A stretch of 64,000 nucleotides of DNA, from contig NC_057918.1 of NCBI RefSeq assembly GCF_018873765.1, positions 10,238,862 to 10,302,861 of the forward strand, given 5' to 3'. Position 1 is the stretch's first letter; each line of letters starts with the position of its first letter. Origin of the DNA: Telopea speciosissima (Eukaryota; Streptophyta; Magnoliopsida; Proteales; Proteaceae). Positions 35,001 to 53,058 of the stretch are shown here, piece by piece. The notes beneath the pieces were generated by a model. That model was not told the DNA's origin. It was given only the letters and a program-made list of their open reading frames with translations, and did no database searches. The position numbers and the translations under genes are program-made.

Positions 35001-38000
35001 TTTGACAACCAGCATCTCTATTACTAAACCATAGTTATTTAGTTAGAAGTTGAAGGGGTACAAATATGTGAATGTGGAACTTTTATAATTTCCTAAATTT
35101 CTATAATAGTGCTCTTGATGTAGGCAAATGTAGTTGAATATGTAAATATTAGCACAAGTGATAGGAACCAATGACTTGATACTTATCTGGATGTGGTCAA
35201 TGGGTGATCAAGAAGGCCCATAGTCTAAATTGGTGATCTGCATTGCACTTGGGACGGGCACCTACCTAACATCTCTCCAAGGGGAGAGTACATCATAATT
35301 TGTAATAGGTACCAATGACCTGAGTGAATTACTTTACCATTTTAGTTGCATCCCCATTCAAATTCAGTGATGCAAGGTAAAGAGGTTTGTTTTTGTGCTG
35401 TGTGTGTGTGTATTATAGAGGTGCACAATTGTCCATTGAAGTTATGAACCATTGGATTTGTATGAGTCTGCTGCGCCGGTCCAACTATTATGCTAGTGCA
35501 ACCTCCAATTTTTGCACAGATAAGGCCATTTTCAGTTCCCGTTATTGATAGGTTCATCATATGCCAGGGGGTCACCCATCCAGCCTGCAATGCAGGTTAT
35601 TAGCAGGTTTTAAGTATGAACTTCCTTGCAATCTTACATACTGATCCATGTTTGCATTTCATATAACCTTGGAATTGGCCTTTCCTATGGATGTTATATG
35701 TTTCATGGATGAGCCATTACTGAAATGTAAATTCCTCAATTAGTTTTGCTACAGACGGGCAAATCAGTGACAAATGTGTCTGCAACTGTTGGTGGGAAGT
35801 TCCTTATCAAGATTGAGAAACGTACTGCTGATTCTATTGAATATGTTGAAGCTGATTATTTATTGATTGCAAGTGGGAGTAGTAAGCAGGTTGGACGATA
35901 CTATCATTGATTTTTCTTTGTGGCTAGTTTATAATGTTATTACCATTTGTGGGTTCAGTGTATTTTCTATGGCACAGGGCTACACTCTTGCCACTCAACT
36001 TGGTCATTCAATTGTAGATCCAGTACCAAGTTTATTCACTTTCAAGATTGAGGATGCACAGTTGGCAGAGTTGGCTGGGGTAAGGATCTCAAAATTCTAT
36101 TTGAATTCCTCCATATTTCTTGCAATTTGTCTACAAAGTTGTGCTTTTTTTTTTTTTTGCCATATGTATTCCAGTAACAAGTAAACATACTATGTGGTTC
36201 TGTACCCTCATTCGAGACCCACTCTCCTTATACTTCTATCTGATTAAGTCCTTAAATATTTTCCTATGGAAGATAAGTAACAAGCATTAGAGGCTAGAAA
36301 AATAATCGCAACTTTACATAATCGTTTAGGTTCTTCAGTAATAGATGCAGGGAAATTTTTTCCAAGAATGAACGATCAGCTTGCTATTCAACTAGAATAG
36401 AAATATCGGTTGCAATTAGGTTCTTTTTCAGTTTATCTGTGAAGCTTTCTTTGATATGGTATATTGTGTATATCTCTTGCATGTAATGATAAAGTACTCA
36501 ATTATTGTATGCACTCAGTTGCTTCTTGAACTTAGATTATTGCATTTGTGTTTTGGCATAGCATACCCAGTTGATTACTTAATCATCTTATATTCTTAAT
36601 AATGACTGTTACCTGGGTTGAAATAACTTGCACTCAGTGCTACATTGCCTCATTTTTTCACTTACAGTGTAGGTTATAATAATACCTAATTGTATCCTAA
36701 CTATTAGTGTTCTAATTTAATTTTATTTTGTTTTTTGAGGAGGTTTGTGTTATCATAAATTTTAAATCTTTTTTTGTGCTCAGGTCACCTTCTCTAAAGT
36801 TAAAACAAAGCTAAAATTAGAAAATGTGCGAAGGCAGATACCACAACTTACACAGGCATGTTTTTCTTTCTTGAATGTTAGGAACTTCTTCATATAAGTG
36901 ACTACATGTAACAAATACATTTGGGGTTTTAGGTAGGGCCTATGTTAATCACCCACTGGGGAGTTAGTGGGCCTGTGATTCTCCGTTTATCTGCTTGGGG
37001 GGCACGTGATCTTTTCAGTTCAGGTTATAAGGGTAAGAACATTTCTTTCATTTCAGCTATCTTTATATGCTAATTGTGTAATTATCCAGTTTGATGGTGT
37101 TTGGACCTGAATGCAGGAATACTCGATGTAGACTTTATCCCTGATCTACATTTGGAAGATGCAAAGTCCATCCTTTTGCAACACAAGGATCAGTTTGCAG
37201 TTTAGTCCTATTCTTATTCCTTGAACTTTGCTAACCTTATATTTCTTTTGTTTAACTATGTGAAAATTTGGTCAGAGAGAGAGAGATTGATAAAATATTT
37301 GTTGCCTGATTGATTAGAATTACATGAGGGCAATAATCATAAAGATGTCACAGGGTTGTGAGGATCATGCCTTAAAGAAAATGAAGTCTTACCATGTGCA
37401 TGGTTGTCTCTTTCATCTTTATCGAGTAGTCTTGGGAATAGTGTAATGCTTTGGCTGCTGTAATTGTTTCATTCTCTCTAGTGTCCTTGCAAACTGGATA
37501 TTTCAAAGAGTTTGTCATTCCATCCTTTTCTTGCTTTCACTCATTTCTCCATGTTTGTATTACTATTATTCAATACCATATAAGATGCAATTACTTTACC
37601 AAGTTTAACTTAAAGGTTCATGTTTATTACTACTTCGTGTACCATGTCTTACTTGTGGACTAATACATAAACGACAATATTTTCCCACAGAAGCAAAAGT
37701 TTCTAAATTCATTTCCTCTGGACTTTGGCTTGGTGAAGAGATTTTGGAAATATATTTTGGAACGCGAGGTTACATTGCCTCCCCATTCTACAAAGCATGT
37801 AAATTTGAATCTCAATGTACATTTATTCATTTGAAATGATCATTTCATGATTAATACACAGGGTCTAAGTGGAGACATCTTGTGGGCATCCGTTTCCAAT
37901 AACTCCATTATTTCTGTTGTCTCTTTGCTGAAGCAATGTTCATTTGGAGTGAAAGGAAAGGTGTGCTCCAATCTTCCAATAGTACATTTCTGGCTGACGT

Positions 38001-38820
38001 TCATGCCTCAGAAAAATTCACGTCTCTATTTTTTCATGAAGGGTCAATTTAAGGATGAATTTGTCACTGCTGGAGGCATCCCTCTATCCGAGGTTTTCAC
38101 TTGCCCTTTCAAAAATAATTTCTTGTTTAATATCTATATTCCATTATTCCCTCATCGTTTAACTTTGTTCCTCATCTTTCATTAAGATCTCATTGAATAC
38201 CATGGAAAGCAGGAAACAAACAAATCTGTTCTTTGCAGGAGAGGTAGTATTTCTTTTTTTTTTTGGACCTGGTTTAGAAATTCTTTTGCTTTGCCTTTGA
38301 AGATCCTTCATGATGCCAAAAATTTGAGACCATTGTAGGTATTGAATGTTGATGGAGTAACTGGTGGGTTCAACTTTCAGGTAATAGACCAAATTTTTTA
38401 TTTTTTTATTTTTGGGAAGGGGGGGGGGGGGAATGAAAATGAAAAGATTTTTTTGGGGGGTTGTTTAAATGAAAAGCTTTACATAAATAGTAAATATTAA
38501 TATTGAAGCTATAAGCAATGTTATGCTGGCCTTGAGATATTCTCTAGACCTGCTGGAGTAGAAAAACTTCTTCTATGATAAAATCCTGTCAGTCATCATA
38601 AGGTTGTATTGTGATTATTGTGCTACCTCAGACTGTCATATGTTCATTTTTAATTTTAGTCCAGCGTAACTTTTGGTTAATGGCTCATTTGGTATGAAGT
38701 GGATGTGAATCAAGAAGTTCTGATTTTGATTTGCAGAATGCTTGGTCGGGTGGGTACATTGCAGGAACAACTATTGGTAAATTAGCTTTAGATTCTTCCT
38801 CAGAAGTGGAAGCTGTTTGA
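32067..38820 (+). CDS. FAD/NAD(P)-binding oxidoreductase, HI0933/YhiN-like family, 16 exons
   Basis: Exons: 32067-32207, 32337-32462, 32832-32891, 34091-34204, 34324-34411, 35744-35889, 35978-36079, 36784-36855, 36933-37032, 37117-37199, 37691-37768, 37862-37960, 38042-38092, 38187-38243, 38339-38380, 38737-38820, all consistent in phase; about 480 residues. The first ~47 residues resemble an organelle transit peptide. The dinucleotide-binding motif VVVGGGAAG is at 54-62, the family signature [10 protein letters not shown] at 93-102, and a C-terminal flavoprotein motif [19 protein letters not shown] at about 445-463. The plant relative I recognise is At5g39940. Substrate and partner are unknown. 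Exon 8 ends at CAG followed by GCATGT, so intron 8 is a GC-AG intron; the exon 6 start (35744) was fixed by phase and the expected VLLQT sequence. Start 32067 is the first in-frame ATG. Confidence 0.9.
34600..34795. repeat. GGTTTTAA-family element in an intron of the FAD oxidoreductase
   Basis: It opens CAGGGTTTTAAATATCGGG and ends ACTGAGATTTAAAACCTTGG, with GATCGG words inside. It lies in intron 5 of the FAD oxidoreductase gene. Confidence 0.6.
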
Positions 38821-40842
38821 TGGGAATGCGTAGGTATACATTGGTATAATGACCAACCAGAATTTTGGATGGAAGCAATTTATCCACAGGGCTACCAGTT
38901 TGGGCATTCAAATAATATTGGTGACTATCTTTGTAGCATGATGATTGAATTGGGCTCTCAAATCCTGGTAATCATGCCAAACCGAACAGGATGATAGATT
39001 TATGGCCTTGGGAGACTGACACTATTATCGAGGACATTCAGTAGCTACTTGGAGACTCATTGTGTTTGAAGTAGGAAAGATCCACAGGGAGTATAACAAA
39101 GCAGTAGATTGTGTGCTCATAAACTGTGTATGATGGATCATGCCAACACCAATTTTGTTTAATGTTCCTCTTGACCATGCTTCTTGGGCAAGAGTGAGTT
39201 TGACTTGTCTGTCTGTATTCCTGATTCATTTTGGTTAATGAAATTCAAGTTGTGGCATCTGGCAAGAAAGAAACAACGATGGTGGCTACATATAAACAAT
39301 GCCCTTGTATCGTAATTTCTTTTATTGTTATATAAAGAGTGACTTTTCCAAAGCTACAAGAAAATTTGCATAGTTATAACTTGGCATGCTATTCACATGT
39401 TGAATGGATATTTCCCTTGCTCTTCCACATGGATTTCCCCCTCCCCACCATACTAACATGTTCCATACTTTCCGAGCACGCATAAGTGATGAGTTGCTAC
39501 CTATCTGTCAATAAGTGAAGATGAAAGTCTTGTTTTTAGAGTCTTGAGGAGTTGCATAGTTTGTGGAAGAAGCACTAATCCTGCATAGCAGGGACAAGTA
39601 ACATAGCATGGTCCGACAGAAAGTCCAATTGCATTGATTGGGCTTAGAATCACTCGACACTCTCGATTCAGAATTGCTCCATATAAATATGGCCCTGCGC
39701 TTGTGATCAAGGAAATCACAGTAACAAAAGCCCAGGGTGAGGCATGGCTGAGAGGTATCTCAGATAAAGTGTTAGTGTCCTATGCATTTTCTGGAGAACA
39801 TGTACAGCACAAAGGAAGAGCATGCATGTAGAATGGTGGCTCGAGTTGTTCACTTTCTGAAGCTTTTTACTTTTTTCTCAAGAGCTTTTGTATGGGCGTG
39901 TGGGCTGACGATGGAAACAGCTGGTTGTGGAGCTCACTATCATCATCATCATCAACAACCTCATGTTGCAGATGTGGTTCAATTCATGTAGCCTTTTCTT
40001 TTGCTCACATTGAAAAACTCGCTTAGGCTTGGCTATAAAAAAAGAAGTTGGGAATTCGAACTTTTCGAAAAGGAAGAGGGTGGGCATAATCATAGCTCTC
40101 ACAGCTACCTCACATGGAGTGTTTGATCTGTCCATTCTCTTCTTCCCTTAAAATACCAAATACTTTCAGGCTAGGCTGTTCTTATTCTCCAGGCAATTAG
40201 CTATAGGACTAGAAAGTGTAAAACACTCTCTCCATTGATTGCTTTGCCTGGCTTCGTCTATCACTCTTGAGTCTTGAATCTCTACTCTTCCACAGTCATC
40301 ACGCGGCGCATGTGAATTTGTTGAACACTTTAGAAAAGGGTATGTCTCAGGTCGTAGTCAACCTTTTCTCTGGTGAGCCGTCAATCTCATATTCTTACTT
40401 GGCCGCTTATTTCTTTCAAAGTCCACACCTACTCTTCAAAAATCTCTCCAATATAATATGATATATCTTTCTATGCCTCACTATTCCTAGTAGTCTATAA
40501 CTCACAACAGGTGAAGATCCACCAGGACCGTACGATATGGCTTATATATATGGGCAAACATTATGGATACCTACATGTTACCTCTTTGAGGTAATAGATC
40601 GAACAGCTACAGTTAAAAAAAGAGTATATAGGCTTTGCAAACATAGCTAGACCTGGATAAGAATCTTTTCTGATATGATGGATAGGACTATAAAAAAAGG
40701 TCAAAAATACTGAAGCTACGTACCCAGCTTTGCTATAATATCTGGCCTAATTTTATTTTTTTAGTGGGTGGGACTTGGGAGGGGGCTTATTAAATTTAAA
40801 AGCCGGTACTAAACCATGAGTGCATGACCCACCAATCTTGAT
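38821..40842. other. 3' flank of the FAD oxidoreductase and intergenic DNA
   Basis: The 3' UTR probably extends some 400-500 bp past the stop at 38820. No open frame with recognisable content follows. Confidence 0.45.
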
Positions 40843-41074
40843 CAGGGTTTTAAGAATTCAGGAATCTGTTGGAGAATCAGTCGATTTGGATCGGAATTGA
40901 CTATCACCAATCATAATTTCCACCAATCCGACCCAATTAATTCACATCCAAAAACCTTGAAAAATTCTTTGATTCTAGGGTTCTTGAGCACGGATCCTGA
41001 TCCTGATCCCGATCCAATAAAGATTGGAATCGCCAATGACCGATTCTATCCTACTTCAGTTTTTTAAAACCTTG
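40843..41074. repeat. GGTTTTAA-family element
   Basis: It opens TCAGGGTTTTAAGAATTC and ends AGTTTTTTAAAACCTTG; the interior has GATCCTGATCCTGATCCCG and other GATC-rich words. Confidence 0.55.
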
Positions 41075-41903
41075 CCCTTGATGCTATAACGTACAATTCC
41101 GAAAAAAGAAATCAATTCCATCTCCAACATGGTACCCTACGGTGGTATACCTACCATATGCAAAAGATTAGCTTTCTGCCTTGAACCTCTTAGGCTCAGC
41201 GAAGATCAACTCCGTTACATACCCTAGAGATATTCTTCTGAGCTTAGTGATTCCTATTCTTCTCACTATTCAGAGATTATTCACAATACATTTCTAAACA
41301 ATCCTTGCTGCTTCATGAACATTGTGTGTCACCCATTCTGCATTACTAGTAGCTCCAACAATTTCCGTTTGATAGTTACCATTAACTCTCATTAATCTAA
41401 CAAGTTTATTAGATATTGAGATGTTGAGAGTTATAGAGGTCAGTCTCACACCAATAATCTGGGACCTTATTAGATGTGTTTTAATATATCTTGAGTTATT
41501 TCCACTGAATATCTTAAGGTTTTAGGTTAGACCCCAAATTATATTTCATGGGTTATCCCATTTTATTTAACACCTAAGACTGGTCAACATTCTATATTTG
41601 TTCTCAAGTATTTATGTTTTAGGAAGGAAAGGAAAGGGAGAGGTCAAAGATGTGGAAATTTTGTGAAGAAATTGCATCATACAGACTTTAGTATTGTTCT
41701 TGTTAGGGAAAATTATGATTATTTAAGGGAGGGACTTGGGAGGGAGACTTAACTCAATGAAGATGACTTCTAGTAATGGACTTTGCTTAGTGATCGACAA
41801 TCTCACCCACATCATCTTCTTCCGTTGAATCTCATGAGTCATGACTATATGTAAAAGTCATGCAAAATATAAAATTGGAAAATTGTCGACATCTGGATTT
41901 AGA

Positions 41904-42013
41904 CAGTGTTTAGAATGCATTCTAGGTTGATTTCGTATTCTCGGATGATAAAAATAATTGTTTTTATAGTTTTAGAATACAAAATCGGCCTAGAATGCAT
42001 ACCAAACACGGCC
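41904..42013. repeat. hAT-like MITE
   Basis: The ends CAGTGTTTAGAATGCATTC and, reversed, CCGTGTTTGGTATGCATTC are inverted repeats of roughly 40 bp around an AT-rich centre. This GTGTTTGGTATGCATTCT-type end is common among plant hAT-like MITEs. Confidence 0.6.
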
Positions 42014-42074
42014 TTAATTTCCAAGTAAAACATTAGAGGACTGATAATTCAGCATCTACCCAACCATAGGGTAT

Positions 42075-42795
42075 TTTTCATGATCATGTGTCAATCAGAT
42101 CCAATCTGTCGGTTTGATCAGATTTGGGTTGGGCTGAATTGGTTTCAACCTAGTAATAGATTAAAACCAAAATGAAACCATTAAGTCGAAGTTCAGTTTT
42201 GCTTTGATTCGGTTTGATCTTTTATCGGGTTGGCTTGATGGACTCTTATTGGGCGTTATTAGGTTATTGTTGATACATTTTCACCTGCATAAAAACCCTA
42301 GACCGAAGCCAGCCCGATATGGGTTTGGTCCGGACTCCGGACTGAACCAGTTGTTTTTGTGTCTGACCAGTTCAGACTGAAATTTCACACCCTAGCACCA
42401 TCCCTAATGCATGTTTCATTTGGAAACACAAAATTAGAATCCAGATCAATCTCGACCGATTTTGATCCAGATCTAATTGGCCGGAATTCGGATCAGTCAT
42501 AATTGGCGGATCCAATCTGACTTTTAAAACACTGACTCCGTGGATTCATCATCCATCAGATGAGATCATTCAACTTGTAAGCTACGATATTAGCATTTGC
42601 CAATAGTTACCAAAAGATATATCATCATCGGAGTTTGACTGATATATCGCATAGTTAAGGGCTTTTTTCTTTTTAAATTTTTATGAAAGACATTATATTA
42701 GAGAAGACAAACCCACAGCAGGATATAATGAATTTCACATCATTGCTTTGTAGTTTGTAGGGACAGTTTTGAGAGCTTTGGGTTCCTTTGTAGAA
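42075..42795. other. Intergenic DNA with degenerate repeat pieces
   Basis: The stretch 42420-42535 resembles the right part of the GGTTTTAA family (GATCAGTC..., ending TTTTAAAAC). Around 42090-42390 are GGTTTGGTT-type words. No gene is seen. Confidence 0.35.
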
Positions 42796-42878
42796 CGACA
42801 TAGTGTGTAGCGCGCATTTAATGGCCCTGCGTGTCCGAGTACACAGGGCCGTCGGATAGTGCGCTACACACTGTGTCG
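42796..42878. repeat. Fold-back element
   Basis: The left arm CGACATAGTGTGTAGCGCGC pairs with the right GCGCTACACACTGTGTCG; inner arms GGCCCTG/CAGGGCC. Confidence 0.7.
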
Positions 42879-43086
42879 CACTATAGAAGACCCGAATCTG
42901 TTTTGAGAGGAAGAGGGAATGGAGGGAGGGGGGACTATCAATTATTGCTTAATTTTTTGGTGGACGGTTTTTTTTTTTCTTTTTTTGGTAAGGATATTTT
43001 GGTGGACAGTTATTGCTTAATTTGCTATTTTATGTTATAGATTTTGTCATTTTGGCAGATACAAATTTATATAGTAGATTAGGCAC

Positions 43087-43209
43087 GGATCCTCTCCAAT
43101 GAGGCATCTAACGGCTGGGTTGTCGTGCATGCGTGGTAAGCCGGGATGTGTGTGTGGTAATCCAACTGTTGGATGACTCATTGGTTGCGATGTTCGTTGC
43201 AGAGGATCC
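43087..43209. repeat. Fold-back element bounded by GGATCC
   Basis: GGATCCTCTCCAATGAGGC pairs with a right end CATTGGTTGCG...GAGGATCC; the arms around CCAATGAGGCATCTAAC pair with AATCCAACTGTTGGATGAC. Confidence 0.6.
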
Positions 43210-43373
43210 AAATCCGATTAGACAAAGATCCGACACATCTGACCACGATCAAAAAGCCTAAAATCAATCACAGGATCAGGCTCCATTTATTTTGGTTCAA
43301 ATTGGATTGGAATCGGTTGAAAATCTTTTAAATTGGTCAAAACCCTATAAATCACGAAAATGAAACAAAGGTT

Positions 43374-43497
43374 TGTTTGATATGTATTCTTAAAATAGAT
43401 TTTGGGTTCTAGAATGCATTATGAAGTGAGAAAATGGAGTTCATTATGCATTCTAGAATCTAGATCCAAAATCTATTCCAAAAATACATATCAAACA
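43374..43497. repeat. hAT-like MITE
   Basis: The left TGTTTGATATGTATTC and reversed right TGTTTGATATGTATTT are near-perfect inverted repeats of about 50 bp that also contain ATAGATTTTGG and TCTAGAATGCAT. Confidence 0.7.
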
Positions 43498-43911
43498 CAG
43501 TCAAATATTTTCATGGATCTATAATGATAAGAGATAAGCTTCATTGAAGATCTATGTGCATTCACAGCCATCTTAAAAGAGGGAAGTCGATCATATTCGG
43601 AATCGGGGTTAATCAATTCCGATTCTTATCTCATGCTTCAAATCTTGCATCCAACCAATATAAGGAATCAAAAACACTTTGGTTCAGGATTATTGAAAAC
43701 AAGATAAAATTAAAGATTATATACAGAGCATACATCTAACAAATACACATGGAGGTTCAAAGGTGTCAAGGAGCCGTTCCTAAGAAATAAGATGGAATTT
43801 TTGCAGTATTTGATAAGGGTTCTGGATGAATTTGTGGGGTTGCCGGATCATGGTTTAGGAAATTCATAAATCATAAGAACCTATATATAAATAGATCAAA
43901 ATAAAAAACTT

Positions 43912-44240
43912 GATGATCACAAAAAATGCCAGAACACAAAAGAGACAAAGCATGACTGGGAAGACTTGAGCTATCTTTGGTATTTCCCAGTGGGAAGACT
44001 TGATAGAGTGCAGAAGACTAATTATTATTCTCTTCTCCTCCATGGTCAGATACTCGAGAGATTTCAGACTTAAAAAATGCCTTAAGTTCACACTTGGCAG
44101 CTTCTAAGGTTCATCAAGAACATGGACCATCAAATTGCCAGAACCCAAAAGACACAAAAGCATGACCAAGAAGACTTAAAAGAGAGAGGAAGACCAACTA
44201 TTCTCTTCTCCTCTCCATCTTCAGTTCCAAAGTTCAGAAG
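43912..44240. repeat. Diverged direct duplication upstream of the CDPK gene
   Basis: The segment starting CCAGAACACAAAAGAGAC (43928) recurs as CCAGAACCCAAAAGACAC (44138), and both are followed by AAGCATGAC, GAAGACTT and later ATTCTCTTCTCCTC. The two are about 210 bp apart. Confidence 0.55.
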
Positions 44241-44619
44241 TGGCAGGTTTCAAACAAGGGATAGAGACTGGAAAAATGACGTCTTTGGTCTTTGCTTATT
44301 ATTATCCTATTTGGACCATTCAACCATGGTCTGCTCACTATAGGTTAGCGTCCGTGAACAAGCACTTCAATGTTACGGTTTTTTTAAATTTTGGATTCAT
44401 TTGTTGAAAGTTGAAACGTCTAGGGTAACAGGTAAGTTATCAAATCAAACCTAATAAGCAAAGCAAAGCAAAGCTAAAGAAATCATTGATTCCATCCTCT
44501 AATAAGAGTAGATGGTAGAATACTAAAACCTGCTCCTTTAATTAGAGACTTTTCAAAAAAGTCGTTTCTTTCAGTTCACTTACTCAACCCCGCGTTGTTC
44601 CCTGCTCGCCGCCGGAGAG

Positions 44620-44645
44620 TTGCCGTGTCACGTCACGGCCGACAC
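44620..44645 (+). promoter_or_regulatory. ACGT-core and DRE-core motifs upstream of the CDPK gene
   Basis: Within about 110 bp of the CDPK start codon the sequence holds GTGTCACGTCACGG (ACGT core) directly followed by GCCGAC, the core of the drought-responsive DRE/CRT site. The motifs are short and may lie in the 5' UTR, so function is only suggested. Confidence 0.25.
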
Positions 44646-44744
44646 AAACTTCACTTCCAAGAAGAAGAAGAGGAAGAAGAGAATAAAACCCAGTCCTTAA
44701 AAACCTCACAAAGAGATTTTTTTTCATTCATTTGAGCTCTTAAT

Positions 44745-50505
<5,761 letters not shown>

Positions 50506-51840
50506 GTCTGCTGTGAGCCTGTGATGCTGAAAATTCTATTGCTGTGAAGCTAAACCAAAGTAATGTGCATCTTCAGAATATTCAATGCTCCATAACTATG
50601 GTGTGGGGGAAATTGATATCCTAGAGTCTTGGCTCCATAAATGAAGCTAAATGTCGGCACTGATCTGGTTTTGTTGGCAGGACTTTGGTATGCTTTTTGG
50701 CTACATGGAAGTAGATCCCAGAGGACCTTGGACTGGCTTGATTTTGGTATTGGTAGATAAGGGGTATCATTCATAATTCTTTTAGAATTTGCACCACGTT
50801 TGTAAATTTGTCTATGTGATTGATTTGCCTGTAGTGTTTCTGTATTTGCCCCTCCCCGCCCCCCCGCCCCCTCCCACTCCCATTGTTCTGGTATTTTGAG
50901 AAGCTAAATTGGGTTTGGGGTCACTTTAGAAGCTTGGAAGAACCGGCAAAACACCCTGCCCTTGCCCAATGTGCCAAATGAATTGGTGAAGTTTTCTTAC
51001 TGACCGAGTTTTCGTTTTTTCCTTCACCCATGAAGGATAGGGTGTGGCTTCATTCTCTAATGAAATGTTGCTAGGATGCTCAGCACGAGTCATCCTCTTT
51101 CTGTCCCTTTAGTAAAAGATCCCCATTGTCCTCTATGTCCTGCCCTGTGATTGGTGCATGCCATTAGCTTATTGAAAGTTGACGGCATGCTCAACCCTCT
51201 CCCTATATTTTATAAACAATGCAAATATTTCTTCTCACTTCCCTATCCCAACTTTACTTGTAGATGTCTTGGCTTCTAGTAACCATTTTTACTTTGTTTA
51301 TTTGAAAAGGAAGCAGGCCTGTTTTTATTTCAAAATTTCAAACCTAAACCAACCAAATGCACAAACTGCAGTCCTGTCCCCAACATCTCCAGAGGGTAAA
51401 AAACTCTTCTCTACCCAACCCTCTTAAACAACAAAGTCATATCTCATAAACTGAGCTAACAAAAGGTTTTATCCAAAGCTAATCGGAATATGGCTGATCC
51501 TGCAAACCTGAAAGAAGATGAAATTTGAGTATGAAGGCCCAAAAAAAGTAATATAAAAACTTTCAACTGTACTTTGTTGGCGAAAGTTGCTCTTAACCGT
51601 GGGGGTGAGGAGAATCTAGCCATTGGGATGTCAATATTTGTATGAAAGTTAAAATACTTTTCATCGAAAAGGAAAGGAGGCTTGGGTCGTCTAGAATAGG
51701 TTTTTAAAAAAGCATTGCTGTTTTCTGGCGTGGGGAAGAGGAGTATGCCTTGATATCCCTTGGATGATCCACATCTATTAGAACATTGAACTATCCATGT
51801 GACTGAAAAAGTGAAGTGGCATATACTAATGGCCCGGTAG

Positions 51841-51959
51841 GACGGTGCTACCAAGACACGGTGAGGTGAGTTATGATCATTTTACCCCTGTCCAAGTGCC
51901 TTGCCCAAGTGGGGGTAAGGCGATCATTGCATGCCTCACTGTGTCTTAGCAGCACGGTC
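51841..51959. repeat. Fold-back element
   Basis: GACGGTGCTACCAAGACAC pairs with the right GTGTCTTAGCAGCACGGTC; the inner arms also match (GTGAGGTGAG against CATGCCTCAC, ATGATCATTTTACCCC against GGGGTAAGGCGATCAT). Confidence 0.68.
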
Positions 51960-52094
51960 TTGCCAAGCAGCTTGGCAGTAGATGATCCAAATTGTTGTAC
52001 ACATCATTTTCGGAAAATTATCTCCTCTAGGTCCCTGCCTGGCTTAGTTTCCCAGTTCCTATAGGATTTTAGTATGTTTCCTAAATTGTATTAA

Positions 52095-52229
52095 AATCCT
52101 CTACAATACCGGCGGGGTGGCGGTGCACATCCGGCAGCACAGCAGAGGCCATGTGTGCCATGTGTGCCACTTGGCCTCTGTTGTGCCGTCGGATGTGCAC
52201 TGCCACCCCGTCGGTACTGCAGAGGATCC
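52095..52229. repeat. Fold-back element, TACCGGCGGGGTGGCGGTG family, copy 1
   Basis: The left TACCGGCGGGGTGGCGGTG pairs with the reversed right TACCGACGGGGTGGCAGTG; arms are about 60 bp and the element is about 135 bp. Confidence 0.75.
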
Positions 52230-52412
52230 TGGTCCTCCTAAATTACCCTTCTATACCCTCTCACATAGTCACCTGCATCTGAAGTCCCACCGTGAATATC
52301 TTCCCATTCACCGGATCACCGTGGCTTAAAGAAAACTCAGTTACCTTTTCTTTTTTTTTTGTAAATTTCTCCCCTGTTCATGAGATTAGTTGAAAACTTG
52401 AAATTGCGTGGT

Positions 52413-52638
52413 AGGTTAAGAATTGGGATTGAATCGGCAGTGGATCTGGATCAGAATCAGTCAAGACTGATCCCGATTATGGCTGATCCCAAACTGAATA
52501 TCTATCTTCTACCAAAAAAATACTGAATATCTAGAGTGCAGAAGAGACATTTTTGGCCGATTCAACCGAATCAAATCCAAATCAGATTTTAAGTTGAAAT
52601 CAACCAAGACGGATTCTATTCCGTTATTTTAAACCCTG
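52413..52638. repeat. GGTTTTAA-family element, GATC/AATCGG-rich
   Basis: It opens AGGTTAAGAATTGGGATTG and ends CGTTATTTTAAACCCTG, with AATCGG, GGATCAGAATCAG and CTGATCC words inside. Confidence 0.45.
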
Positions 52639-52930
52639 AATCCTTGTTCGTTTGAGAACTATCTATCGCTCTCATTGAAGAAAGAATCTTTCTTCGAGAC
52701 AGAAAAGAGTGATGCTCTTGCAATCTAATAATCTTTTTCTTGAAAGCCACTTAGTAAATTGACAACGGATTAAAATCCTCTTCATTCCTTGATCAACGAG
52801 TGTGGCACAATTTGGGGTTAAGAGATTGACCCGTGGCAGGCACGGCATCCAATAGTCTGAGTTTGATTGAGTTTTTTTTTTTTTTGTATTTTTTCTCAAG
52901 CTTGACATTCTTAGATGTGAACTAGGGTCA

Positions 52931-53058
52931 TCTGCAGTACCGATGGGGCGGCGGTGCACATCCAACGACACAGCAAAGGCCAGGTGGCATACATGGCACA
53001 CATGGCCTCTGTTGTGCCGTCGGATGTGCACCGCCACTCCACCGGTACTGCAAAGGAT
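52931..53058. repeat. Fold-back element, TACCGGCGGGGTGGCGGTG family, copy 2
   Basis: It carries the same arms as copy 1 (TACCGATGGGGCGGCGGTG and, reversed, TACCGGTGGAGTGGCGGTG) about 0.7 kb away, again with a GGCCATGTG-like core. Confidence 0.75.

Noticed and set aside
39501-40135. Several 65-85 codon frames in the gap after the FAD gene
   Set aside because: They overlap on both strands, have no motif and no splice context.
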